This document shows, in pieces, positions 42,481 through 53,700 of a stretch of DNA of 64,000 bases. A program made the translations under genes and the position numbers. The stretch lies in assembly GCA_905221605.1 (NCBI GenBank), contig CAJNDS010002827.1, forward strand, positions 1-64,000, written 5' to 3'. The stretch is from Symbiodinium natans (lineage: Eukaryota; Sar; Dinophyceae; Suessiales; Symbiodiniaceae). A model generated the notes under the pieces. It was given only the letters and a program-made list of their open reading frames with translations. It was not told the origin of the DNA and ran no database searches. Each line of letters begins with the position of its first letter. The first letter of the stretch is position 1.

Positions 42481-42739
42481 AACAATACACCACAGCGAGC
42501 GCGCAACGCGATGTTTGCTAGCACCATGTCTTCAAACTCGCCAGGTATATGCTCTGTAACTTCGGTACACAAAGTCCAGTCATGGCCCTGGATCAGAGAG
42601 CTCAAATCCTTAGTCAAGTCTGCCTCGTAAACAAGGTCACGTGTAAGATTTCTGATGTTCGGGATGCCGTCGTATGCAGTGACGGACTGAGTATGGGCGA
42701 CGTCTCGCAAATAAGCAGTATAGCAGCCACAGCCAGCTC
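42481..42739 (-). CDS. Class I methyltransferase, first located exon
   Basis: After the acceptor atgtcag|gagctgg it reads GAGCGCYTAYLRDVA (glycine-rich cofactor motif), VTAYDGIPNIRNLTRDLVYE, DWTLCTEVTEHIPGEFEDMV and LANIALRARCGVLL. The C-T-E-V-x-E-H-I-P motif is distinctive of this SAM-dependent methyltransferase group, which I recall from dinoflagellates and other microalgae. Substrate unknown. It splices to 42227 across a 253-base intron with ga...ag borders. An N-terminal exon is missing; the signal-peptide exon at 44646 is a candidate. Confidence 0.8.
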
Positions 42740-42996
42740 CTGACATTGAATCACACCAATTGAGACTTGGAACAACATGAGCAAACACGGCATCAGAAAA
42801 ACCTAAGTTGACAATACAAGCGCTTCACGCCTAAAATGAGAAGCGTTGGCCTCAAGATTGAATTCTACCCTGAGCCTGAAAAAAGAAGCTATTCACATCA
42901 ATAGGATGAGCAGCAGGATACAGGCCAGAGTTCAAGATTTACGGTTTCGGGGAGGAGAAGCAGTCACAGGCCAAGGGGCTAGCAAAAGAACAGAAA

Positions 42997-43656
42997 CTAG
43001 CACATCCCCCCTTCTTTGAAAAGGATTTCACCCAGCTGAGGTTCCAAACTCCAGAACGCTGGACTTGGCAAAAAGGACGCCCATGTACTGGGCCAAACCC
43101 ATGTCCAGGTAATACCTCCTGGCTGCTCGCAGAAATCAAGAGGTTTAGCATCCCATGCATCCCATATCAATCGGGTCAATTCACAACAAAAGCCAAATCG
43201 TCCTGTGACAAGAGGTAAAGCCCCAAACTCCAGACTTTTCGTCAATGCTGACCTCTCCCTTGGATTTCTCACCTTGCATCGATACAAGCGAACAAGAGAA
43301 CGTGCGGACATGCCCTGGGCCCTAAACCATGCCCTCGGTCCTAACCCTGAACTCTCTAACCCTGAAGCCACAAAAAACCATATGCCCAAGAATGCTGCAG
43401 TCACCCACTTTCGTTGCACACTTTGGCCGCCAATTGGAACCATGCCTGGGACGCGCTGTCCTCCCCGCACGGATTCTTGACGTGAAGCGGTTGTGAGTAG
43501 CACATAGGAGGAGCAGTAATACGAATAAATGCTGACAATAATGATGGGAGCTGGAGTAGTAATTCGTCGTCGTAGAAGATGTCGCCCGAAAGTTTCTGCG
43601 AACCTTCCATCTTGCATCTTTGGCTGAGTATCGTAATTGTCAAGACGATAAGACAT
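42997..43656 (-). CDS. Weak candidate frame with hydrophobic segment
   Basis: 219 open codons with KWVTAAFLGIWFFVASGL, a possible signal anchor, but with irregular composition elsewhere and no domain. It lies between the methyltransferase exons and the signal-peptide exon at 44646, so it may be intron. Confidence 0.2.
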   Translation of the reverse strand: MSYRLDNYDTQPKMQDGRFAETFGRHLLRRRITTPAPIIIVSIYSYYCSSYVLLTTASRQESVRGGQRVPGMVPIGGQSVQRKWVTAAFLGIWFFVASGLESSGLGPRAWFRAQGMSARSLVRLYRCKVRNPRERSALTKSLEFGALPLVTGRFGFCCELTRLIWDAWDAKPLDFCEQPGGITWTWVWPSTWASFLPSPAFWSLEPQLGEILFKEGGMC

Positions 43657-44559
43657 TGTATCTTCTTGTGATGTTCCACACTCGCTGAATGCGCTGCTAT
43701 CATACTCCGATGAATAGCTCCATTTTCCTTGCCATACTTAGGATAAGCTCGAAAAAGCCCTTCTTCGTGCTGTATCATTTGCCTTACCGTACCTGTGCTG
43801 TTGTAAGTGTTCGGTCTTCTCGTTGTGATTGTTGAACGAACAATATCTAATTCAATATTTCGTGCCTCTTAATATGCTCAAAGGACGGCTACTTGGACAC
43901 GTGCCGCGCGAGCTGCATCAGATGCAGAGCACGCACTGCAGCATCCAGATTGCAGATCCCCTCACCATATACAAATCTTATTGTCATAATGTCTCGTCTT
44001 CTTTAAGGACATTACCAGATCGAAGTCTTACAAATGTAGGTTCCTTTTCGAATGCAGATCTCCCTCCAAACTTATCGTGTATGCCTTTATGGTTTCTTAA
44101 CATTTTTGGATGTGCAAAAGCTATCAGTCCTCGCGCAACGCCGATCGCTTAGGATGCCTTCTCCAAACGCGTGACCATCTTCAAACACATACTGATATTG
44201 CCAAATCAGTCATGTCCATTGTTCTACGTTCGAGCCCCGCTGCCTGTCCCGAAATTCTTCCGTGCATCGCCCTTGCGCACAATTGCGCGGCCCTGATATT
44301 GACCACATTTTCACCAACTGTAGAAAGCCAAACAGAGCTTGTGGGAGATAGTTGGTCCTTCCGGTTTGCTCTAGGTGTTGGCGTGATCTCGTGTCAATCT
44401 CCTCAACCTACACCCTCTCTTCTGTCACGCTGCAGTAGTTTAGGACAACCCTCATCTGGTGTTTAGAACATAAACTTGTGAATCCAAAGTCGGTTTGCTA
44501 GCCAATCTGTTGAGACGATGATCCCTTACTAGTGTCGCAATTCATGTAACAGCTCCCAC

Positions 44560-44646
44560 AAGCCTATCAATCGGGTCTGGCGTCCTGTGTGGACTCTGCC
44601 ACACAGCAGACGCCACACATGCGCTCAGCAAAACGAAGCTGCGCAT
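44560..44646 (-). CDS. Signal-peptide first exon
   Basis: ATG 44646 reads MRSFVLLSACVASAVWQSPH, a textbook short signal peptide. The DNA around the ATG (aagctgcgcatgaatgctgc on the plus strand) is identical to that around the start of the exostosin gene at 56103, and similarity extends further to gctcagcaaa on the left. The next recognised exon downstream is the methyltransferase at 42739, so it may encode that enzyme's secretory signal; the ~1.8 kb intron is an assumption. Confidence 0.55.
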
Positions 44647-45425
44647 GAATGCTGCTACAGTTCTACACCATACTAAGGTCTGCTTTAGAGCCTTGCAGCG
44701 CAACGAGTAGGTTTGCCATGCACAATCATGCACAGGCAGACGAAAACTGAACATGCATGGCCCGGCGACTGTTTCAATTTTCATGTTCATCAATGTCGCC
44801 CGCAATGGCTCGCACATCAGACCTGAACGAAGAACCGCGGTACCAAACCAACATTGCTGGATGTGTATGTTTCTGCTGAGCCCCAACCATTCAGACCAAA
44901 GCCCTTGAATGGTTCAGGGTCTTGAGGGCACTTATGGTTAAGGGATCAAGATCATGCCCGGGCGCTTTTCACGCTGCTAAAAGCCATGGAACGCGCGTTG
45001 AGGCTCAGGTTTCAGGGCTTGAAGGGCCCAATGAATCACACTGCCCGCCCAAACATTCCAACCTGCGCCCCGAAGTTGCCACATCAACTACTTTAAAGTT
45101 GCCAGGTCGTGCTAAATAGCAGCGTTGGCAGTCTCCCAAAGTGCCAGGTACCGAAAGGTACTGTGATTACAAGCGCAGGAACTCCACTTTTCTGGAAGCA
45201 ACAAAACAGCAGGGACAAGCTCCCAGATGGGTGAGGGAACCACGCTGCAGTGCGTGCTCCGCGTGCACAAGATGCTCTTCTCTTCAACGCTTTCTTGTTG
45301 ATCCTGACCTCCCCATGTGGACATCACCATCTCTTGCCTCTGTGCAGAATTTCGTACAGATCTTCCAAGTAATCGGCCATGATGCATCCTCTTGTGGCGA
45401 CGCCAGCGGTTTCCAGAGCGGAGGA

Positions 45426-45746
45426 TCATTTTGGACATTTGTGCAACTCTTCGAGTCCGCTGACGTTGAATGGTATTTCGACAGTGTCCGGGATTTGTAT
45501 TTCCAAGTACCCTGGCGGGAGTCCCAGAACGTGCTTCAGGAGCTGGTGCCAACCGACCTCCATGAGCTCCTGAAGTGTTGGAGGCCTGTCTGACAACGGC
45601 ATGCAGCCCCCGACAATGGCGATAGTCTTGGCACTCAGCCCCAAGCTGTTGAAGATCAGCCCAAGAATGCCGCGACGCCTCAGGACCAGGACATAGAGGA
45701 TACAAAGAGGCTCCTCCTTGAAACTACTTCGAATTAGCTCAGTCAA
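45426..45746 (-). CDS. Unrecognised gene, downstream exon
   Basis: The minus strand reads LIFNSLGLSAKTIAIVGGCM, RPPTLQELMEVGWHQLLKHV and LGLPPGYLEIQIPDTVEIPF, clearly protein-like, ending near 45426. Another frame directly downstream (ADYLEDLYEILH around 45340-45380) may be the next exon. No family was recognised. Strand and position fit the glycan-enzyme block. Confidence 0.45.
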   Translation of the reverse strand: MTELIRSSFKEEPLCILYVLVLRRRGILGLIFNSLGLSAKTIAIVGGCMPLSDRPPTLQELMEVGWHQLLKHVLGLPPGYLEIQIPDTVEIPFNVSGLEELHKCPK

Positions 45747-45928
45747 GCCACAGGGTCATCTCCGGCTGCCAATCGAATAAGAAGAACATGCCCCGGTTCT
45801 GCAGGCAAACGGCACATCCGAGATGGAGGTACGAACTGCCATTGAAGGCCTGGATGCACAGGACCATAGTAGGCTGCTGGCAGCTTGAACGACCATTCGG
45901 CCAAAATGCAAACTTCTGCCATGATCAC
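45743..45928 (-). CDS. Unrecognised gene, middle exon
   Basis: It reads EVCILAEWSFKLPAAYYGPV and LQWQFVPPSRMCRLPAEPGH, then VLLIRLAAGD. Protein-like composition; probably spliced to the exon at 45426-45746. No function is assigned. Confidence 0.4.
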   Translation of the reverse strand: MIMAEVCILAEWSFKLPAAYYGPVHPGLQWQFVPPSRMCRLPAEPGHVLLIRLAAGDDPVA

Positions 45929-46054
45929 TTCGTGCGCCCCTAAGCCATCATCAAGCTCCCCAACCTACCACCCCACTCTTCAAGGAGTTCCCTCATACAA
46001 TACCTAAATTAAGGTTTGGGCGGGGGGGAGGGGGGGGGTGGGCACCAAATCTTG

Positions 46055-46190
46055 AGACTTGCCAAAAGCCATGTGCCTCATAGGCTCGGACAGCATCAGG
46101 GACCCGCGGGTCATCCTTGGAGCCAAGTTCGTACGGGAGCGGCTCGTGCAGGATCTCCACTTGGCCAGCGCCATACTAGCACAAATTGCG
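46055..46190 (-). CDS. Unrecognised gene, upstream exon
   Basis: A frame without ATG follows an ag acceptor near 46191 and reads YGAGQVEILHEPLPYELGSK, DDPRVPDAVRAYEAHGFWQV, SRFG. The composition is convincingly coding although the exon is only about 45 codons. It is the right-most exon found for this gene; the start is unknown. Confidence 0.5.
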
Positions 46191-46299
46191 TTGACAGCAG
46201 ACACCCCGGGACCCCACATGTACTTACAAAGCCCCGAAAATTTTATCCAACCCTCACGCATGCAGAAGACATTTCGTCAAGTGGCATGAAGCCCTTTGC

Positions 46300-48900
46300 G
46301 CAAAACGCAAAACTCTCAAAAAGCTCTCAAAAAAAAACCCTCTGTGTCCTGGAACATTGCCTTGAGGATCAAGAGATCATCCCTGGGATCCTGTTGTTGT
46401 AAGGCGTCCGGCTAGGCTCGAATCACTTTGAGACCTATCTTCTACGAAACTCTACGACTCCTTGGCATGTGTTGGTGCATTGTCAGGCATGTGTTGTCGC
46501 AGATTCTTCTCAACATTTCTCAAACACAGCTTGGCCTCGGCCTTTGAGGCATTCTCACAAGACCCCTGCTTGCCTTCCCTCGTCCCATTCCTTGATGCGC
46601 CCCCTTGGGTTCGGTCTGTCGCACTTTTGGAATTTCTTCGTGGTGTGTGGTATTGTGTGGTCTACCATGGAAACTGGATATGTGAGACTTGAAAGCTCAA
46701 CGGATGCATCACCTGCTCGTCTTGGTTCTTGTGGAGGCCAGAGTCTGAGCGAAAGCTCTAGAATCACTCAATACAATGCGATGTGATGGTACGAGATGTT
46801 GTGGCTTTAGTGCTTGAGGCTCTCAGGGATTTTTCAGTGCACCTGGTGCAGGCGAAAATTCGCCTCGGCTTCCTGCCGAGAAGCGTCTGGAACAAGCAGA
46901 CCCGGATCGGGCCTCCGTCCCCCTAACATGCAAAATTTCCTGACGCTCCCCCCCCCCCCGCCCTGTGGGACACCCCCGGATGGCTTGGGGCAGCTGCAAG
47001 CCGATGCCGTGGGGGGTCCTGCCTGTCGGCGGCAAGCACGAATTTGGCCTTTTTTGGAACTTTTTGGAACTTTTTTTTGGAAGTTTTTGGACTCCTGCAA
47101 GTTGCTGGGACCTTCTGGGACCCCTGGGACCCCCTTGGGACCCTCCTGGGACGCCCTGGAACCCTCCTGGGACCCCCCTCAAACCTTTCTGAGCCTGTTT
47201 GAGACCCCTCTAACTGCTGCTCCGTGGGCCGGCCCGGCTGCCGAGGCGGCGCGCGCAAGCGTTTACAATTACCTCAGAATTTGGGGTTCAAGTTTCAGGC
47301 TCCCTCAGGCTCCTCGGAACTTAGCCCGGAAGCTGCTTCCAGACTCTGCAGCAAGCCCCGCCTGCAACTGTTTGAAAACAGTTTAGGTTGTTTTCTGAGT
47401 TGGGATATGAGAGCGTGTTAGGATGTGTTAGGCACATCCTACGGCTTGCCTAGGTTTCTTGTGGGGGCTAAAGTGGGCACATGCATTCCCTAGAAAGGCT
47501 TGTGTGCAACTCGTTTAGGGAAGACAGCCCCGCTGAAATCACCGCATCATGAACAAATATATAGGTGCAATATGGTGCAATGCAACAACAGCCGTGCTTC
47601 ATGTATTCCCATGCATAATCACCGAAGGGAAGGACAAAAAAAAGTTGACCTTGCGAAGCGCTACAATATCTCACTACCCGACAGAAGAAGCAGTAAGCAT
47701 GTGATGCCTGCAACCGTGCTATTTTCATGCAATATGGTGAATGGCCCTGTAACTGTTCAGGACCTGCGTGGTTGTCGTGATGGAAGCACGTTCCGTTGGC
47801 CAAAGGCAGTCAATGGGGTTTCGGCCTCCCATGATTCCCTTGCTTGGGTTCTCAATTTTGCTCGATGCAAGGATACCTTTCAAATTTATGGATGGTTTAG
47901 AGTTTAGGGCTTACTTACATATGGGGCTTACATAGATTTACGGCTTGGCTCCCCACTTGCCTGAAAAGCTTGGTGGGGAAGATCAGCGCTCGCGGAACTG
48001 AATCAGTTTGGCAGCTGACGGACATGAAGTTGTCACCCTGGCACGGGTCAGACTGTCCTCGGGAATGGTCAGAGCAGTCTTGTCGTGGTAGTAGTCATTG
48101 TCGGGTCTCCCCATCCCCTTGCCCCCCGCCCCCTCGGTGCGAGCTGCCTTTTGTAACACATTACGCGGTTTTTTCCAAGCATTTTTGGAGTCAGTCTTGA
48201 AACAGTATTGACAATGTGCTGAAACCACCAGTGAAGACGCTGCTTTAGACTAATGTGTGTTTTTCAGCTCTGCTTTTTCAAAGCCCAAAGTGCTGTAAAT
48301 ACCAGAATGCGCATTCCGTATTTTCATGATTTTACGCCTTGTTTCGGCAACGTGCAACCAAATTTGACGGTTATTTCTCGTCGTTCTGAATCCCTGTGTT
48401 TGGACACGTTTAGGTCGGCCAAAGACAACCTTTACCGTGTTCGAAATATGCAGTCTAGCAACCAGCGACGTCCGTGCTGGCAGTGTTACCAGCGTGTGCG
48501 AATGGCCGAGCATCCATGCCCGTTACCATGCGAGAGGCCAGAGCATTCATTCTCGCATGATGACAAATGTCCCAGAGCACCCGGAGCACCCTGTCCATGC
48601 CCACGACTTGCCCACGATGATAACGGACGTGTTATGAGGCGCGGTCATGCCCGGGCACGGTTTATCGCACTTTGAAGGTGGTTAGCGGCATCGCACTGGG
48701 GGGAAAGGGTGGTAGTAGTGATGACAATCAAACTGATAATAAACGCAATCAGAGTAGCAGAACCAGAACATGTTCGGTTTGCTCGTTTTTGAAGCAGCTT
48801 CTTAGGGGCGTGATTTCAGGACATCTAGGACAATGCTTTGGCTCGAACTTCCTCCTCAGGATCCAGTCAACTTACGGACGGCCACGGCTTTTGGTGTCCC
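46300..48900. other. Intergenic or intronic stretch
   Basis: It contains a C10 run at 46951-46960 and a decayed ctgggacccc/ttttttggaac repeat at 47050-47190. No supported exon. An approximate SP-like start was not found. Confidence 0.4.
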
Positions 48901-48920
48901 CAAAACTCGGGGAATGGGGC

Positions 48921-49397
48921 CTAGGACCGATTGGGGCTTGGGCACCTTCTCAACCCAAAGCTAAGACTGAAATCAATCTGGTTTCCTGGAGGGCCTTCCA
49001 CAACATAGATCCAATTCCAGACGCCTCTCTTGAGCCTCGACGACAAGCGTGCTGTAAACTTCTCCCTGATTGCTTCCACACTTAGCACTCCCGCAGTCTC
49101 AGCAAGCCCAACAAGCATCAGGAGTTCTGGGATTCTCTCGCCGCGGAGAGAATGGTACAAGCGTGCCATCGTATGTTGAAGCAGCAGTCGCCCACCGCGT
49201 TCCTTGCCAGCCAACTCACAGGAGTTGTAGATTGCTGTGTGGATGACAAGCTCCGTGTCGGCTCCGATGACCCATGTCAAGTTGCTGGCAGAAGCCCCGT
49301 TCTCGTGAAGTGGGTTGCAAACAGCCTTCACCAGCTCCATTTGAAGCAAGGGCCTGGGCGTCAAGAGAGGTGGAATCTGCGCGACCTCGGGCAGCAA
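48921..49397 (-). CDS. Unrecognised gene, downstream exon
   Basis: A 158-codon minus frame with steady protein composition: NLTWVIGADTELVIHTAIYN, CELAGKERGGRLLLQHTMAR, LYHSLRGERIPELLMLVGLA, RLKRGVWNWIYVVEGPP. The first ~20 residues may be intron. No known domain recognised. The exon at 49900-50073 with a signal peptide is its likely 5' part. Confidence 0.45.
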   Translation of the reverse strand: MLPEVAQIPPLLTPRPLLQMELVKAVCNPLHENGASASNLTWVIGADTELVIHTAIYNSCELAGKERGGRLLLQHTMARLYHSLRGERIPELLMLVGLAETAGVLSVEAIREKFTARLSSRLKRGVWNWIYVVEGPPGNQIDFSLSFGLRRCPSPNRS

Positions 49398-49899
49398 CCT
49401 GGAGGAGTGTTGAAATTGGGGTGCCTTCTGTCATAGGAGTTCTTTTTAGACTTCTAGTGGCTAAATCGAAAGCGCACATACACACACCTGCAGCTGGTTC
49501 CAGGTTGAGTCAAGGGTTCCTCCATGCACCTTTCCACAGCCACCTGGCCCTCCACTTGCACCAGGTTTTCGTGGCAGGCCACGGGGACATCTGGAAAGCA
49601 CGAGGCGAACCACGATGCAGACAGTAAACGCCTCTCAAGGAAGCACCAGGCATGGTCGGTCGCTACTCAAAATGGCTTGCGAACTGCTCTGCAAAGAATT
49701 GGGCATCTTGAGATGTGCCCCAGTGGGGGATCCCTAGCTCGACAAGTCAAGGTGAAAGTCTCCTAAACTCTTGGATATAACAGAAAATCTCAGTTTCAAG
49801 CAGCTGTGCTATAGGCTCGAAACCTAACACCCTGAAACCTAGACCCTAATCTCCTGAACCCCAAGCCCCAACTCCTGAATCCCACAAACCTTGAACCCC

Positions 49900-50073
49900 A
49901 AACCTCTGCTCCCTCAGATCATCAACGTCCCTCTTCAGACGGTCGTAGACATGGACGTAGTGCTGATTCCCAAGCAACCACGTAGCTGCCAGAGAATACT
50001 GTTCCAGGGAGACTGCTGAACGCATGCTGACCTCAGTTGAGAACAGCAAAACAGCAAAACACACCAACATGTC
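49900..50073 (-). CDS. Unrecognised gene, signal-peptide exon
   Basis: An in-frame ATG at about 50070 gives MLVCFAVLLFSTEVSMRSAV, a signal peptide, followed by SLEQYSLAATWLLGNQHYVH and VYDRLKRDVDDLREQ. The coding character is lost near 49915. The protein is probably secreted or lumenal, continuing in the exon at 48921-49397. Confidence 0.45.
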
Positions 50074-50982
50074 ACATTCGCTGTCGGGTGTCCTGTACCA
50101 CAACCACTGCTGCTTCCGTGTCAGTGCTCAGCCAATATGGGCTGGGCAACATTCCAAAGAGCACTCGCGGGTCTCCACCAACCCGGATCCTTCGTTTCTT
50201 TCAAAGACTAGATCGAGTAGGCTTCCAGCGAGCAAAACCCAGAGACTTAAGGCTTGACTATCGCAAATCACGACTATCGTCTACAGAGTCTACAAGGCAA
50301 AACTGGAAGTGGGAGGGGTTTGCTCTAAGCCTACGTCTTGAACTTGAACCCCAAAAAGAACCTAAAAGCCTCAGCCCAAAGCCCAAGCCAGGATCATGGC
50401 AGGTGATCTCAGAGAAAGCGTTGGACCATCGCTTCTCGACGGAACTTGCCTGATAGGAGGTCATTCATGGGATTTAGCGCAAGATTGCAACTTTAAGCCA
50501 TAAATCGCCCAAACCCCCCAAACGTTAACATCCTGGACCTCGTTCATGTACATCTTCACTCGCTCCATTTGCCGAGGAATGGCGGTGCAGACATGGGGAA
50601 CCAAAACAGACCAAGCAGAGTTCTGCGCAGCGCCCGAGACCTCCTCAAACGCAATCCGTTGACTCAGGTGACCAAGCTTTAGGGGCGAAGGGTCTTCGAT
50701 GGGTCTTCGGGTGTCTGGCGATTGTTTCAGAATGCCGGAGCTTGTTCAAGGGATAATCGTCCACATCATTCCGCATGTCTGGCAGTACCGGGTTCTGCAG
50801 GTGATGTCTTCCTGTGCTTTCTACGAGCTACTTTGTGTGAGGCTCACTGGGCGCAGCGCTTTTGAACGCCCAGGCTAGATGTCCGGAGTTCAGGGATTGG
50901 GTTTCAATGGGCTATGCTTCCAAATGCTTCCAAAAAGACTTGTTTCACTATTGAGCTCCTACTTAACAACAAAGGGTGTTTT

Positions 50983-51130
50983 CATATGACATGTCTCTCC
51001 TGTTGGCGTAGTGACCTGCGCACGCCGTCCATCAGCAGGCTGAAAGCATCCCGGCTGCCCCCTGCGAGGTCATAGCGGAGGAGGCCTCGCACTTTCGCCA
51101 GGTAGCTGCGCTTGTCTGACTCCTCTGCAG
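50983..51130 (-). CDS. Exostosin-type GT47 2, last exon
   Basis: After an ag acceptor (cctgcag|aggagtc) it reads ESDKRSYLAKVRGLLRYDLA, GGSRDAFSLLMDGVRRSLRQ and stops at TGA 50983-50985. The R-x-x-F/L-x-Y-D-x-x-G...DAF-x-x-L pattern is the usual exostosin C-terminus. Confidence 0.6.
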
Positions 51131-51459
51131 GCGTGGTACAGGGGTCGAGCCCGCAAAAAGTGCAAACCGATGCCCTAGACCCTTGGTACCCCTAAAGCTA
51201 GTCCTCCTCTGCCGAGAGGCCCACGCACGTCTGGGCAAGCTTGCCTTCCCAGAAGTCCGCCTCACTCACCTCTCCGATGGCTGCGGGATGCTGCGGGGTT
51301 CAAGGAGCCTGAAGTGCTTCAGAAATCGACAAGGGCCACGCCATGCCATGCCATGTGCCCGCTTTTTGTCCAATGCTTTGGGTTGTCGAATAAGTTTCGG
51401 GCTGATGTGTCTTGAGGGCTCGTGTAGGGTCTTTTTCTTTGGCTTGCAGAAAGTTTGAA

Positions 51460-51533
51460 ATTTTAGGTGGTGTAAAGTGGCCTCCACCACCAACCGGCGC
51501 CAGTCAATCTCCCACGGGAAGGGAAGGCTCCAC
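51460..51533 (-). CDS. Exostosin-type GT47 2, LPF-IDW exon
   Basis: A short exon after acceptor caacgtgag|gtggagc reads WSLPFPWEIDWRRLVVEA, matching the exostosin LPFE...DW...V motif. A GC donor after gtggag is possible. It is too short to be called on length; motif and order relative to the last exon support it. Confidence 0.5.
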
Positions 51534-52119
51534 CTCACGTTGCAAGCCGTAGCTTCTATGAAAGTGGGAGCTATTTACTTAGCCCAGATTACGTACTGTA
51601 TCTGCAGGGCTTGCTGCCAAGATTTGTCTTGATGACTTGATGACTCTTGTCTTCTGGTCCGGAGGGTCTTCGCCTTTGAAGGCGCCGCAACACCTACACA
51701 AAGCTCTTGCCTTTATGTAGGACCTCTATGTGGCCATTCTCAAGAATGGGTCTGTTGTAGAGGTGAAGTGGAAAACCTAACTGTAATGCCAAGAATAACA
51801 ATTGATCAAAAACAATGCTAAGGCCCCAAAGACATGGAATGCATAATTTTGGCAAACTCCCATGAAACATCACTATTAATACTGAAATACTTATTGTATG
51901 TCAGCGTGAGTGAAGGAATGTCCAACGTCCGTGGTGCTGTGCAAGTTGAGGCTACTACATCTCCCCAAACCAGCTACATCTCTGTGTGAGGATCGGAACA
52001 GAGGCCAACGGGAGCTGCAATTTCGAAGACAAGGCTCGGTCAACCATAATGATCTGCTACTGCAAGCAATTGAGCACACAAGGATGATGGCAAAGTACCT
52101 CCTGCTTTCACTATGGACA

Positions 52120-52540
52120 GCACTTCATGTTGCAACAAGTTGACGACAGGCGCTCCATCTGAAACAACGCAGGCATAACCTGGAACAACCAGGGTTGGCA
52201 AGGGACGGGGCCCTGCCCATAGAAGCTGCAAAGGCAATTTGGGAACGGCGGAAGACTCAGCCGTTGGCTTCTTTCCTTGAAAGAATTTTTGTTGGTCTCC
52301 TGTCTCACACCTTCCTTTCCTCACACGGCATTCATGCTTTAAGGTTTATGGCTGAGGTTTCAACTTCAGGCTTTGGGGTGTAAAGGGTTCTACAGGGCTC
52401 AACAGGTGTAAGTCCTTAAGCACAGGCCACTCCAATGGGGGACCGTTGTGGCGCCACCAGCTCGTTCCGCTGCCCATGTTCGTCTGGAAAGCCACCACCA
52501 CCTGAGCGGTCAGGGGATGATTGTGCATTGGGTTAAACCG
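52120..52540 (-). CDS. Exostosin-type GT47 2, two probable middle exons
   Basis: Two frames in succession: NPMHNHPLTAQVVVAFQTNM with GTSWWRHNG (about 52530-52420; compare the exostosin W-x-R-x-x-G-x-DH region), then PLPTLVVPGYACVVSDGAPV (about 52270-52150; compare the D-I-V-I-P stretch). Order and strand fit the gene between 54934 and 51533. Splice sites were not fixed. Confidence 0.35.
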
Positions 52541-53159
52541 CAAAACAAAGAGATCTTCAAGAAACCGAAGAAACCGGAATGCCTGACTCAGACTTTCTGT
52601 GATGAATAACTGTACTACACAGCATACTGCAACAGTTTACTCAACGAGCATGTCACATGTCTGCACACCACAAGCGTGTTTGCACTAAGAAGAAGCTCGC
52701 AGGCTTGTCCCAAAGCTAAGGTAATGACGAAGAACGTGAGTTATCGGTTAGTGCAAGCGTAAAGGAAACTGCATAGGCAAATCCACCCCTGTAGCATGGA
52801 CCCTAAAAATGGACCCTATTCTGAAAACAAAAGGTACAAGCCACGGGCAGGCAGCCAGCAAGCAGCGCATCCATGACACGCTTCAAACCTCGCAGGCTCG
52901 TAGCCCTGAAACAGATGATCCATAGTCAACAGGTCAGTTCAGTCAGTTCTTCTAAAACCTCCCCGAACTGCTCCACGCCTCCAGACGTCTCACCAGGTGG
53001 AGCTGGGCAGAAAAGTGCCCGTTGCCGCTCGTCCGCAAACTGCTTGGGCGGAGGCTGCTGCGTCATGCGCTCCTGAGGTTTGTCAGATGCGAGCAGTTGG
53101 GATCAAACCTTATCCGCCGAGGCCTCGGGCCGAAGGCCAAATCCTCCCCCGAAGCCGAC

Positions 53160-53700
53160 ACACGTCGGCCCCCTTTTTTTTGCCTGAAATGGGTACCCCC
53201 CGTAGGCGACCACGATACGATCTGAAAGCGGATGGTTCGCCAGGACCAGGGGCAGTCGAAGCCCCGCCCAGAACCCCCCCCTGCCCCCCCCCTTTTGCTT
53301 TTCGCCAAACCGTGAAGCGAGAGCCCCCAAAGCCCGCAACCCTAAACTAATGGCAGGAAGAAGAAGACCACCCGGTGGACGGGGGCGGTCGGCGGTGCAA
53401 ACTGCGGGCCAGATCCGGTTCTCATGTCGTGGTGGTTTTTCAACGACCACACGAGTCACACTGGCCCTAAACGCTGAACACCCCAAAGGATAAGAGCCAG
53501 GCTCCAGCTGATGGACGACGACCTTGCCTCCGCGACCCAACACATCTCCACGCCGCTCCGCCTGACTGGAGGGGAAGGCGCTGAAGGAAGTATACAAGCG
53601 AGTTAGACCTGGACGTGGGGGGAGGGTGTCGAGAAGTGAGCGTGAAAAAATGCTACGTACCACGTACATATATATATATATATCTTTTTTTTCTAGCCAT
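53160..53700. other. Intronic/intergenic stretch with simple runs
   Basis: Homopolymer and TA runs (T9 near 53172, C runs near 53271-53290, (TA)n at 53668-53683). A 188-codon minus frame here has skewed composition and is not supported. Frames at 53730-53966 and 54008-54196 are weak further exon candidates of the exostosin gene. Confidence 0.35.
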
